DNA of 53,572 bases, taken from contig JAGBHF010000027.1 of the NCBI GenBank assembly GCA_017935645.1, forward strand, positions 1-53,572, read 5' to 3'. This document shows positions 25,747 through 33,634 of this stretch, piece by piece (positions within the stretch are counted from its first letter, which is position 1; each line of letters begins with the position of its first letter). The position numbers were made by a program, and so were the translations under genes. Source of the stretch: Bacteroidaceae bacterium (lineage in GTDB: Bacteria; Bacteroidota; Bacteroidia; Bacteroidales; Barnesiellaceae_A). The notes beneath the pieces were generated by a model. The model did no database searches, was not told the DNA's origin, and saw only the letters and a program-made list of their open reading frames with translations.

Positions 25747-27096
25747 ATGCACACACCTCTTATTATAATAGGAGCAGGCCCCGGTGGTTACGAAACTGCT
25801 GTGTTGGCAGCTCAAAGAGGCATCGAAGTTGTTCTTATTGAGGCAAGTGCCATTGGTGGCACATGCCTCAATGAGGGCTGTATACCCACTAAGTCTTTCT
25901 GCAAGAATGCTCAAGTAATTAATGACTTGAAAGAAGCTGAGCTTTATGGCATCGAGGGTGTAAGCTACAACTTTAACTTTGCCGCTGTTACCGAACGAAA
26001 GAATAGCATTGTATCGCAACTCAAGCAAGGTGTTGCTACCTTGTTGAGCCACAAACTCATCCATCTTGTTGAGGGTAAAGCTCAATTTGTCGATGCACAC
26101 ACCGTAGAGGTCAATGGCGAGCAATATAGTGCCGATAATATCATTATTGCTACCGGTTCGGTAAGCAAGTTCTTGCCTATCGAAGGAGCTCATCTTCCCG
26201 GTGTGCTCACATCGAAAGAGATGCTCGAACTTACCGAGATACCTCGTCGCCTGTGTGTGATAGGCGCAGGTGTTATAGGCTTGGAGTTTGCTTCAATCTT
26301 CAATAGCTTTGGTAGCGAAGTAACTGTTGTGGAATTCTGTAAGGAGATTCTTCCTCGATTTGATACCGATATTGCCAAGCGTCTCAAACAAAGCCTTTCG
26401 AAACGTGGCATAGAGATTCTTACACAAACAGGTGTTACCTCTATCAAACAAGAGGGCGAAGAGATGCACGTGTCGTACAATCGCAAAGGAAAAGAGGAGA
26501 CTATTACTGTCGACAGAGTATTGATGGCAGTAGGTCGTCGTGCCAATACCGACTCGCTCAACCTTGCCGATGTAGGTATTGAATTTACACCCGCCGGTAT
26601 CAAGGTGAATGCAATGATGCAAACCAATGTTCCGCACATCTACGCGATAGGTGACGTGACCGGAGGTATTATGCTTGCTCATGCCGCCACATGGCACGGT
26701 ATTCGTGCGCTCAACCACATCTGTGGTAATGAGAATGATGGTATTCGTCTGGATGTTATCCCCGGTGCTGTATTTACAGTTCCCGAGGTAGCTACCGTCG
26801 GTCTTACCGAGGACGAGTGCAAGGATAAAGGTATCGACTATCGTTGTGGCAAAGCATTCTTCCGTGCCAATGGTAAGGCCTTGTGTATGAACGAACCCGA
26901 TGGATTGTGCAAGGTTATTGCCGATGCCGATGGTAAGTTGTTGGGTTGTCATCTCTATGGCCCTCATGCTGCCGACTTGGTACAAGAGGTATGTGCTCTT
27001 ATCTCTACCGGAGCAACTGTCGACCAGCTTAAACGCATTATTCACACACACCCCACATTGGGCGAAGTGATACAGACTGCGGCTCACACGATGTAA
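25747..27096 (+). CDS. lpdA: Dihydrolipoyl dehydrogenase (L protein)
   Basis: FAD flavoprotein that reoxidises dihydrolipoyl-GcvH with NAD+. Protein of 449 residues. The FAD-binding GAGPGGYETAVLAAQ, redox disulfide GGTCLNEGCIPTKS, NAD-binding GAGVIGLEFASIF, second FAD motif YAIGDVTG, and the C-terminal HTHPTLGEV (His-Glu acid-base pair) are all present. It closes the glycine cleavage operon and may also serve any 2-oxoacid dehydrogenases elsewhere in the genome. Confidence 0.97.
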   Translation: MHTPLIIIGAGPGGYETAVLAAQRGIEVVLIEASAIGGTCLNEGCIPTKSFCKNAQVINDLKEAELYGIEGVSYNFNFAAVTERKNSIVSQLKQGVATLLSHKLIHLVEGKAQFVDAHTVEVNGEQYSADNIIIATGSVSKFLPIEGAHLPGVLTSKEMLELTEIPRRLCVIGAGVIGLEFASIFNSFGSEVTVVEFCKEILPRFDTDIAKRLKQSLSKRGIEILTQTGVTSIKQEGEEMHVSYNRKGKEETITVDRVLMAVGRRANTDSLNLADVGIEFTPAGIKVNAMMQTNVPHIYAIGDVTGGIMLAHAATWHGIRALNHICGNENDGIRLDVIPGAVFTVPEVATVGLTEDECKDKGIDYRCGKAFFRANGKALCMNEPDGLCKVIADADGKLLGCHLYGPHAADLVQEVCALISTGATVDQLKRIIHTHPTLGEVIQTAAHTM

Positions 27097-27118
27097 TAAA
27101 CACGTGTTGACAGATATT

Positions 27119-27160
27119 GAACAATCGAGGTCGCCTTGTGGCGGTCTCGATTGTTCTTAT
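27119..27160 (+). terminator. Terminator of the glycine cleavage operon
   Basis: GAACAATCGAG (27119-27129) pairs perfectly with CTCGATTGTTC (27146-27156), with further inner pairing, followed by a T-rich tail (TTATTATAT). Confidence 0.88.
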
Positions 27161-27247
27161 TATATAATGTGTAGCAATGGGTGACGTGAAAAACATTCTT
27201 CTGCGGTATTGTGTTATAGTATCAAACTACAACATCGCAAAATCATA

Positions 27248-27829
27248 ATGACAATGAAGAAGATTCACGGAACAGTTACAGAACAAAATCTGCTCAAGGC
27301 CTTTGCCGGCGAATCGCAAGCGCGTAATCGTTACAACCTCTTTGCCGAGGTGGCTAAAAAAGAGGGGTATGAACAGATAATGGGCATATTTGCCGAGACT
27401 GCCGAGCAGGAATATGCGCATGCTACTCGTTTTTTTAAGTTTCTCGATGGTGGCATGGTTACTATTACAGCCGAGTATCCGGCCGGTCGTATAGGTACTA
27501 CCACCGAGAACCTTCTGGAAGCTGCCGAAGGTGAAAAGTTGGAATGGAGTGCGCTCTATTACGACTTTGAGCAGACGGCTATAGATGAGGGCTTTAAAGA
27601 CGTAGCGGCAGCATTCAAGAAGATAGCCGAGGTCGAGGCCTTTCATGAATGGCGTTATAGGCGCATGTTGCAGCGTCTTGAAGAAGGTACAATGTTTGTT
27701 CGCATGGAGCCTATTGCATGGCAATGTCGCAACTGTGGCTACATAATTGAGGATGTTAAGCCTCCGGTTGTGTGTCCCGCATGCTTGGTTGAGCGTGCAT
27801 ATTTCGAGCCCAAACGCAACAATTATTGA
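27248..27829 (+). CDS. rbr: Rubrerythrin
   Basis: Peroxide-reducing non-haem iron protein that protects anaerobes from oxidative stress (cytoplasm). Protein of 193 residues. The ferritin-like four-helix part carries the diiron ligands in AFAGESQARNRYNLFAEVA, ETAEQEYAHA and KIAEVEAFHEWRY. The C-terminal rubredoxin domain has CRNCGY and CPAC for one Fe(SCys)4 centre. I chose ATG 27248 (MTMKKIHG); 27254 is equally possible. Single gene with terminators on both sides. Confidence 0.95.
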   Translation: MTMKKIHGTVTEQNLLKAFAGESQARNRYNLFAEVAKKEGYEQIMGIFAETAEQEYAHATRFFKFLDGGMVTITAEYPAGRIGTTTENLLEAAEGEKLEWSALYYDFEQTAIDEGFKDVAAAFKKIAEVEAFHEWRYRRMLQRLEEGTMFVRMEPIAWQCRNCGYIIEDVKPPVVCPACLVERAYFEPKRNNY

Positions 27830-27844
27830 CCGATTATTACCAGA

Positions 27845-27880
27845 AAAAAGGCCTGCCGAGGTAGTCGGCAGGCCTTTCTA
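27845..27880. terminator. Bidirectional terminator between rubrerythrin and tryptophanase genes
   Basis: AAAGGCCTGCCGA and TCGGCAGGCCTTT form a 13-bp perfect stem with a short loop. T-rich sequence follows on the plus strand and an A-run (T on minus) precedes it. It serves two convergent genes. Confidence 0.92.
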
Positions 27881-27910
27881 TTGCGAAACTAAAAGTTATC
27901 TCTTTGCTTA

Positions 27911-29290
27911 TTATTCCTCAACGGGAGCAAGTTTCACAGTGAAGTGACGCATGAGCTCAGTTTCCCATACAATCTTCACACCGTGCTTGATCTCATTGCG
28001 ACGGTCGTATACATTCTTCAACGCAGCGGCGATAACGTCCATGTGGTTGTTAGTGTATACACGACGAGCGATACAGAGACGAAGGAGGTCGAGACCACCG
28101 AAACGGTTTTCACGAGTTACGGGATCGCGGTCAGCGAGGATGTAACCGATTTCGCAACCACGGATACCGGCCTCACGGTAGAGCTCGATAGCGAGAGTTT
28201 GAGCGGGGAACTCCTCTTTGGGAACGTTTGTGAGCACGCGGTCGGCATCAACGAAGATAGCATGACCACCTACGGGACGTTGGTAAGGAATACCATACTC
28301 GTCGAGCTTAGCAGCGAGGTAATGTACTTGTTTGATACGAGTTTCGATGTTGTCGAGCTCAGTGTTCTCGTCAAGACCAACAGCGAGAGCATCCATATCA
28401 CGACCGTTAAGACCACCGTAAGTCAAGAAGCCTTCGAAGGGGATACAGAAACGTTTAGCACCTTCGTAGAAGTCTTCGTGGCGAGTAGCGATGAAACCAC
28501 CCATGTTTACGAGACCGTCTTTCTTAGCCGACATTGTCATAGCATCGGCATAAGTGTACATCTCTTTTACGATTTCTTTGATAGTCTTGTCAGCGTAACC
28601 GGCCTCACGAGTTTTGATGAAGTAAGCATTCTCAACGAAACGTGCAGAGTCGAATACTACGCGTTTATTGTACTTCTCGGCAATAGCTTTAACGGCACGG
28701 AGGTTCTCCATAGAAACGGGTTGACCACCGGCTGTGTTGTTAGTTACTGTTACGATAACGAAAGGAATTTTGTCAGCGTTCTCAGCCAATACTTTTTCAA
28801 GCTTAGCGGGGTCAACGTTACCTTTGAAGGGGTGCTCGAGTTGAGTATCCTTAGCTTCATCGATAGTGCAGTCGATAGCAAAAGCTTTGCGGCTTTCGAT
28901 GTGACCCTTAGTAGTATCGAAGTGAGAGTTACCGGGAACGATATCACCGGCTTTTACGAGGTGGCTGAAGAGAACGTTCTCAGCACCACGACCTTGGTGA
29001 GTGGGGATTACATACTCAAAACCAGTGAGGCGAGTGATAGTATCTTTCAAACGGAAGAAAGAAGAAGAGCCGGCATAGCTCTCGTCACCCATCATCATAG
29101 CTGCCCATTGACGGTCGCTCATAGCGCCTGTACCTGAGTCGGTAAGACAGTCGATGTATACGTGGTCTGATTTCAAGTTGAACAAGTTGTAATGAGCTTC
29201 TTTGAGCCATTGTTCACGCTCTTCGCGAGTACTTTTGCGAAGGGGTTCTACCATCTTGATTTTCCAAGATTCTGCAAATGGTAATTCCAT
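27911..29290 (-). CDS. tnaA: Tryptophanase (tryptophan indole-lyase)
   Basis: PLP enzyme that splits tryptophan into indole, pyruvate and ammonia. Protein of 459 residues. PLP lysine is Lys257 in MSAKKDGLV. THQGRGAEN, DSARFVENAYFIK and GGQPVSMENL are conserved family segments. Two features separate it from the close relative tyrosine phenol-lyase: the residue matching TPL Arg381 is Ile (GCEIGYI instead of an ERG motif), and the tryptophanase His (E. coli His463) is conserved as His449 in LMRHFTVKL, where TPL has Phe. Length is nearer TPL, so some ambiguity remains. Single gene with a ~95-nt leader and a palindrome at the predicted transcript start. Confidence 0.88.
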   Translation of the reverse strand: MELPFAESWKIKMVEPLRKSTREEREQWLKEAHYNLFNLKSDHVYIDCLTDSGTGAMSDRQWAAMMMGDESYAGSSSFFRLKDTITRLTGFEYVIPTHQGRGAENVLFSHLVKAGDIVPGNSHFDTTKGHIESRKAFAIDCTIDEAKDTQLEHPFKGNVDPAKLEKVLAENADKIPFVIVTVTNNTAGGQPVSMENLRAVKAIAEKYNKRVVFDSARFVENAYFIKTREAGYADKTIKEIVKEMYTYADAMTMSAKKDGLVNMGGFIATRHEDFYEGAKRFCIPFEGFLTYGGLNGRDMDALAVGLDENTELDNIETRIKQVHYLAAKLDEYGIPYQRPVGGHAIFVDADRVLTNVPKEEFPAQTLAIELYREAGIRGCEIGYILADRDPVTRENRFGGLDLLRLCIARRVYTNNHMDVIAAALKNVYDRRNEIKHGVKIVWETELMRHFTVKLAPVEE

Positions 29291-29373
29291 ATCAATAATA
29301 TTTTATAAGATTAATGTTTTTATTATTAGGTTTACTTCAAATTCGAACTAAGGTATCTGCTCTCATTTACTCA

Positions 29374-29398
29374 CAGTGCTTTTAGCACTGCAAAGGTA
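29374..29398 (-). promoter_or_regulatory. tnaA -7 box abutting a palindrome
   Basis: On the minus strand TACCTTTG (29391-29398) is a good -7 box. Immediately downstream is the perfect inverted repeat CAGTGC-TTTTA-GCACTG (29374-29390), which covers the predicted transcript start. It could be an operator or a 5' mRNA stem. Confidence 0.55.
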
Positions 29399-29441
29399 GC
29401 TATTTATTGTGAAAGAACGACTCTTTTTTTAAAAAAAAGAA

Positions 29442-30935
29442 CTAATAATGTTTATTAAATGCATCGAATATGTCGGCATGATAGATGTTATCTTCTTCTT
29501 TTTGATGGCTGGCATGCCATACCTGAGAGAGAAATGGGTTGTGTCGTGCTTCGCGGTCGTATTGCCAAGGCTTCGGAAAACACTCGGGGCACCAATGGCC
29601 TCCTAATAGTATGAGTGCCGGTGTGGCTTTAAATCGATGACCGTCGTAGCATTCCCATTCGAGTGGTGTATAGATGTTGCCTTCAGTCATGCTCTCCGAT
29701 ATGCACTTGCCTCCTCGCCACATGGCTGCTTGTTGCATGTCGTCGATGTTCCACTCGCTTATGGGCTTGTACTCTTTGTATCCATGATTGAGTAGACGTG
29801 GTGTCTCATCGGGGCGAGAGAGGTCGGTATGTTCCCAATCGGGCAGTTTTTCCCATGCCTCAAGTGAGCCGAAGTAGGCCGTAATGCGTTGTTCGTCGTT
29901 GTCTTCTATCCAGCTCATCGTGCCGAATGGGCGTGTATAGGTAAGAGCTTTCATGCCGGCCTTGATAAGGGATGCCGGTACAATCTTGGCTAATGAGAAG
30001 AATGAAGGGAGTTGCTTGCTTAGTGATTCGAAGTATTTCTCTATAGGTATGTTGGCTCGGAAGTGCAGATACTCTTCGAGGACATCGGCATCGCTAAACC
30101 AATAGCCGTGGAAGTTGCGTGTTGCAAACCACTTGCGCTCGAATACTTGTTCGGGTGGCGGACACGATAATGACTTGAGAAGTAGTGACTCAAATTCATA
30201 GAGTGTGAGGCGGTAATGCTTGCCGCTACTGATGTTATAAAAGCGTCGCCAGAAGGCTTCGGGTAGTTCGGTATCGCACACTCTGGCCAGAAGTCGACCC
30301 GAGTCTTCGACTGTTGCCCATTCCAATACACCGTCTACAGGTACGTGGAAAGTAATGGGGTCGGCTCCGTTCAAGATAAGTTTGGGGTATAGTATTCCGG
30401 TTTGTCGTAGTGATACCCAATGTTTCAGTCCCGACTCGGCAAAGATGCGCTCGGCGATACATTTCGATATGGCATAGTGGTCGTATACACTCACGTTGAT
30501 GGGGTCTCCGGTGCGTCCCCAGTGTATAGGTGGACATCGATGGCCGGTTTGTGCCACGCTACCTATATACACGACACGTATTTCGTCGGCATTGGGTTGT
30601 GCTTTCACTGCTTGTACAATGTTTTCGGCGGCTGTTATATTTACTCGCAGTGTCTCCTCGGGGTATTTGTCGGCTTTGGGTGAAACCATACCGCCCACGT
30701 GCAATACGTAGTCGGCTCCTTTTACGCTTTCTTCTACATCCTCATAACAAGTGAGGTCGCCCCATACGATGCGAATAAATGGCAGGGGTGCGTATAGGCG
30801 CATTTTGCGACGATTCTTGGCCGATGGGCGCACCAATAGGGTAATGTCGAATTTATCATTTAATTTTACAAGTTCCTTAAGGCCGGCACTGCCCATAACT
30901 CCGGTCGATCCGGTAAGTAATATCGTTTTCTTCAT
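29442..30935 (-). CDS. NAD(P)-dependent SDR/epimerase-like protein with C-terminal zinc-finger-like tail
   Basis: Protein of 497 residues. The first ~310 residues are an extended short-chain dehydrogenase/NAD-dependent epimerase: GSTGVMGS (9-16), GDLTCYEDV and the catalytic YAISK (Tyr154, Lys158), with VYIGSVAQTG supplying the Ser. The rest is unusual. A ~150-residue tail contains Cys429, His433, Cys449 and Cys452 (WECYDGHRF ... GGHWCPEC), arranged like a treble-clef or zinc-ribbon unit. No signal peptide, so it is cytoplasmic. Substrate unknown; a sugar-nucleotide or steroid-type substrate is possible. Transcribed toward tnaA with 151 nt between the genes, but tnaA has its own promoter-like box. 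Confidence 0.82.
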   Translation of the reverse strand: MKKTILLTGSTGVMGSAGLKELVKLNDKFDITLLVRPSAKNRRKMRLYAPLPFIRIVWGDLTCYEDVEESVKGADYVLHVGGMVSPKADKYPEETLRVNITAAENIVQAVKAQPNADEIRVVYIGSVAQTGHRCPPIHWGRTGDPINVSVYDHYAISKCIAERIFAESGLKHWVSLRQTGILYPKLILNGADPITFHVPVDGVLEWATVEDSGRLLARVCDTELPEAFWRRFYNISSGKHYRLTLYEFESLLLKSLSCPPPEQVFERKWFATRNFHGYWFSDADVLEEYLHFRANIPIEKYFESLSKQLPSFFSLAKIVPASLIKAGMKALTYTRPFGTMSWIEDNDEQRITAYFGSLEAWEKLPDWEHTDLSRPDETPRLLNHGYKEYKPISEWNIDDMQQAAMWRGGKCISESMTEGNIYTPLEWECYDGHRFKATPALILLGGHWCPECFPKPWQYDREARHNPFLSQVWHASHQKEEDNIYHADIFDAFNKHY

Positions 30936-31060
30936 ACTCCTACTATTCTCAAATGTGAGGTAAAGATACTAATTCGTATGTAATTTTGCAATGTGTATCT
31001 ACGTATTTCATGATGAGTATGGCTCCTCTTTGCAGAAAACAGTTGTTGCCAATCATATAT

Positions 31061-31110
31061 AAAAAGGAGGGAGTCACTTCTCTCTTGCGCATGAAGTGAC
31101 TCCCTCTTTC
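31061..31110 (-). terminator. Terminator of the T9SS adhesin-like gene (bidirectional stem)
   Basis: GAGGGAGTCACTTC (31067-31080) and GAAGTGACTCCCTC (31093-31106) form a 14-bp perfect stem. The minus-strand side is followed by CTTTTTA, 20 nt after the stop codon of the adhesin-like gene. Confidence 0.92.
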
Positions 31111-31128
31111 GTGTAGCTAATCAGGTAA

Positions 31129-33459
31129 TCAGTTTATCACTATTTTTGCATCGAATGTGTTGTCGGCACATTGTACTTTTACAATGTAAAGTCCGTTGTG
31201 TAAGTGTGACAGTTCTATAATTTGTCTGTGCATATTATTGCCATCGTATGTTCCTACAAGCATACCATTGGTGTTGTATACCTGTACATTTTCGATTGCC
31301 GATGATGCTGACACCAACAATTGGCGACCGGCTATCATCGATATTGCAATCTCATCCGAGTGGTTCTTGTTTACTCCGAGGTCGTCGGTAACATATACCT
31401 TAAAGTTGTCTATAACCATATATCCATCACCGGCACCATCATAAATAATGCGGAACATAGGTGTAGCATTTTCTATAGCCGAAGTAATATCGATGCTGTA
31501 TTGGTAGTCGACCACATCTTCAGGATAAATATCGGCATACCACTCCCACGATTCTCCTGCATCATAAGATACCTCGATGCATACGTATGAAGACTCCCAT
31601 GCCGAGTAATAGTCCATTGTGCATGAAAGCATTACACTCTCACCTTCGGGGATGCTTGTGTTATTGAAGATAGGTGTGGTCATAGAACAGATGAGGTTGA
31701 TAAATTCGTTGGCTTCACTCGATATGGAGGCAAAGTTGCCTTTTACTTCGGTGCAAGGAGATGCTATTTCAAACCAATTGTCAAATCGCCAATTGAACAT
31801 GGGATCGATTTCATTAAGAACTTCAATCATCCAGTTATCGGGTGTAAGATCTCCGTTAAACTCTTGAGTGTAGGGCAACTCTGTTATGGTATAGTCATTA
31901 ACCAAAATATTTTGCTGGATGGGAAGTGAAAGTTCACCATCGCTATACAAAGCCTTTACCGAGTAGGTATAAACGCCACTAATGTTCTCATTATCGGTAT
32001 AGGTAAGTGTTTCGCCGGCGGGGATGTTGGCTATCTCGTTATTGCCGCGATATACTTTGTATGACTCCACTGTGAAGTCCGATTTTTTTGCTTCTTGCCA
32101 AGAGAGTGTAACGAATCCGTTATCAACGACTGCATCAAGGTTGCGTGCCGGGTAACGGGTATTCATGGCAACTTGGTCACCAATGCGTTGCGACTCGCCA
32201 TAGGGGTATTCGTATACAGCAGCTACCTCGTATGTATAGACACCTTTTTCCACCCATGTGTTGCCAAATTCGCCGAGAGGTATCTCAACTCCTGCCAAAA
32301 TACCATTTACATATATCGAATAGTATGCCGGCTCTCTATTGCCTTCGGGAGCATCCCATGTTATAATTACCTCACCCCAACCTTCTTCGTCGTAGTACTC
32401 ACTTGTTACTTGCACATTGGTAGGTGCATTAAAGGTGCTCTCGGCTATAGTTACTTGTATTGTAGCTGCTTCTGAAACGCCTTGTTCGTTTACAGCCTTT
32501 ACCTCATAGGTGTATGTGCCGGCATCTTTATCGCTTGTGTCGATATGGTTCAATGAGCACAACTTGTCGGCAAGAAGTTGGCCATCAAGGAATACTTGGT
32601 AATATGATGACGGCTCGTCTTTTTCTTGTGCAGCATTGCGACGATTGAGGCTTGTTGAGTTGTTGCTGTTAAATACTTTGTAAGATTGCATTGAGTCGCT
32701 TATGTTGCGACGGGTGTATTGCTGTGTACTTAGCATTGCGTCGCTTGATGTACCATTTGATGAAATTACTACATCGTCGATAGTCCATGAAAAGTATAGT
32801 GTCGACCACTCGTTTTCCATGTCACTTTGGGCATGAAATGCGATGCGAGTATTGGGTGTAGGCTCTCCTAAGTATAGTGATACTTGTTGCCAATCGTCCA
32901 ATCCATTGTGATGATTGCGTGCATCCCATATTACTTCCCAAGTCTCTCCGCCATCGTGGCTCAATTCTACACAATACTTGTCGACAAAGTCGGAGAATTG
33001 AGCATATTCAAGAATCATCGGGTTGATATAATACCAGAAGTCGAGGTATACGGCATCGTTATATATGGGCGATATGAGTTTTTCATCTTGATTGTAAACA
33101 ATACCTTCGTGGTATCCCATATCCATATATACCATAGCACTGCCTTCACCCTCTTTTATATAGTACTGCCAGTTATCCAGCTCTTTAAAGTCGTCGGTGG
33201 GGTAGTGAAACCAAGAGCATCGGTAATCGGTGGTATTGAAAGATTGTACTTCCCAACCTTCAGAGGGAAATTTTTCGCCTTCAAAGCCCTCGTGTGTCAA
33301 TATCGCATTGTTATCTCCTCTTTGCCACGACAGAGATACTTTGCATCCTTCCACTTCGGCTTGCAGATTGACGGGTGTAGCCGGTGCTTGTGCCATCAGT
33401 GATAAAACTGTTCCCATTGTCACCAGTAATGAGAGGCCTACTCTTTTTTTGTGTTCCAT
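31129..33459 (-). CDS. T9SS-secreted adhesin-like protein with two cleaved-adhesin-type domains and Fn3 repeats
   Basis: Protein of 776 residues with a signal peptide (LLVTMGTVLSLMAQ). A first Fn3 strand pair (TPVNLQAEVEGCKVSLSWQR) leads into a cleaved-adhesin/jelly-roll domain (about 55-240; ILTHEGFEGEKFPSEGW ... WTIDDVVISSN), a domain known from gingipain and haemagglutinin regions of Porphyromonas. Fn3-like repeats follow (about 300-535). A second jelly-roll (about 540-690; LPYTQEFNGDLTPDNWMIE ... YMVIDNFKVYV) precedes the T9SS sorting domain (VQVYNTNGMLVGTYDG ... NGLYIVKVQ). No protease triad. A promoter overlapped by a palindrome lies upstream, and the next gene upstream encodes a TPR-AraC regulator. 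Confidence 0.87.
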   Translation of the reverse strand: MEHKKRVGLSLLVTMGTVLSLMAQAPATPVNLQAEVEGCKVSLSWQRGDNNAILTHEGFEGEKFPSEGWEVQSFNTTDYRCSWFHYPTDDFKELDNWQYYIKEGEGSAMVYMDMGYHEGIVYNQDEKLISPIYNDAVYLDFWYYINPMILEYAQFSDFVDKYCVELSHDGGETWEVIWDARNHHNGLDDWQQVSLYLGEPTPNTRIAFHAQSDMENEWSTLYFSWTIDDVVISSNGTSSDAMLSTQQYTRRNISDSMQSYKVFNSNNSTSLNRRNAAQEKDEPSSYYQVFLDGQLLADKLCSLNHIDTSDKDAGTYTYEVKAVNEQGVSEAATIQVTIAESTFNAPTNVQVTSEYYDEEGWGEVIITWDAPEGNREPAYYSIYVNGILAGVEIPLGEFGNTWVEKGVYTYEVAAVYEYPYGESQRIGDQVAMNTRYPARNLDAVVDNGFVTLSWQEAKKSDFTVESYKVYRGNNEIANIPAGETLTYTDNENISGVYTYSVKALYSDGELSLPIQQNILVNDYTITELPYTQEFNGDLTPDNWMIEVLNEIDPMFNWRFDNWFEIASPCTEVKGNFASISSEANEFINLICSMTTPIFNNTSIPEGESVMLSCTMDYYSAWESSYVCIEVSYDAGESWEWYADIYPEDVVDYQYSIDITSAIENATPMFRIIYDGAGDGYMVIDNFKVYVTDDLGVNKNHSDEIAISMIAGRQLLVSASSAIENVQVYNTNGMLVGTYDGNNMHRQIIELSHLHNGLYIVKVQCADNTFDAKIVIN

Positions 33460-33531
33460 GATAATAGTGTTAAAATGGTTTATAATAATGTTGTTAGATT
33501 ATTTCTCTTGTATTAATCTTTGTAGGTAGGG

Positions 33532-33568
33532 CAAATTTATATAATACAAAAGATTGTTGCAATCTTTT
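33532..33568 (-). promoter_or_regulatory. Promoter of the adhesin-like gene with an operator-like palindrome on the -33 box
   Basis: On the minus strand TTG (33560-33562) and TAAATTTG (33532-33539) are separated by 20 nt, an excellent promoter. A perfect inverted repeat AAAAGATTG-TTG-CAATCTTTT (33548-33568) spans the -33 element, which is a natural place for a regulator to bind. Confidence 0.7.
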
Positions 33569-33581
33569 ATAAAAGACACAA

Positions 33582-33603
33582 TTTCTATTTCGAGAAATAG
33601 AAA
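33582..33603. other. AT-rich hairpin after the regulator gene
   Basis: TTTCTATTT-CGAG-AAATAGAAA is a perfect 9-bp stem, 32 nt past the stop of the TPR-AraC gene. It could be a weak terminator of that gene or part of the regulatory region of the adhesin gene; no long T-run follows. Confidence 0.45.
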
Positions 33604-33634
33604 GAGAAATTGCGAAAAAAGGAAGATAAAGCCC

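Noticed and set aside
27944-29137. Long 397-codon plus-strand ORF opposite tnaA
   Set aside because: It is a frame shadow of tnaA with no recognisable domains or start context.
27911-29290. Annotation as tyrosine phenol-lyase
   Set aside because: The TPL-specific Arg is Ile (GCEIGYI), and the tryptophanase His is conserved (LMRHFTVKL).
29291-29384. TnaC-like leader peptide for tryptophanase
   Set aside because: The only short ORF has no tryptophan and no proline pattern of TnaC.
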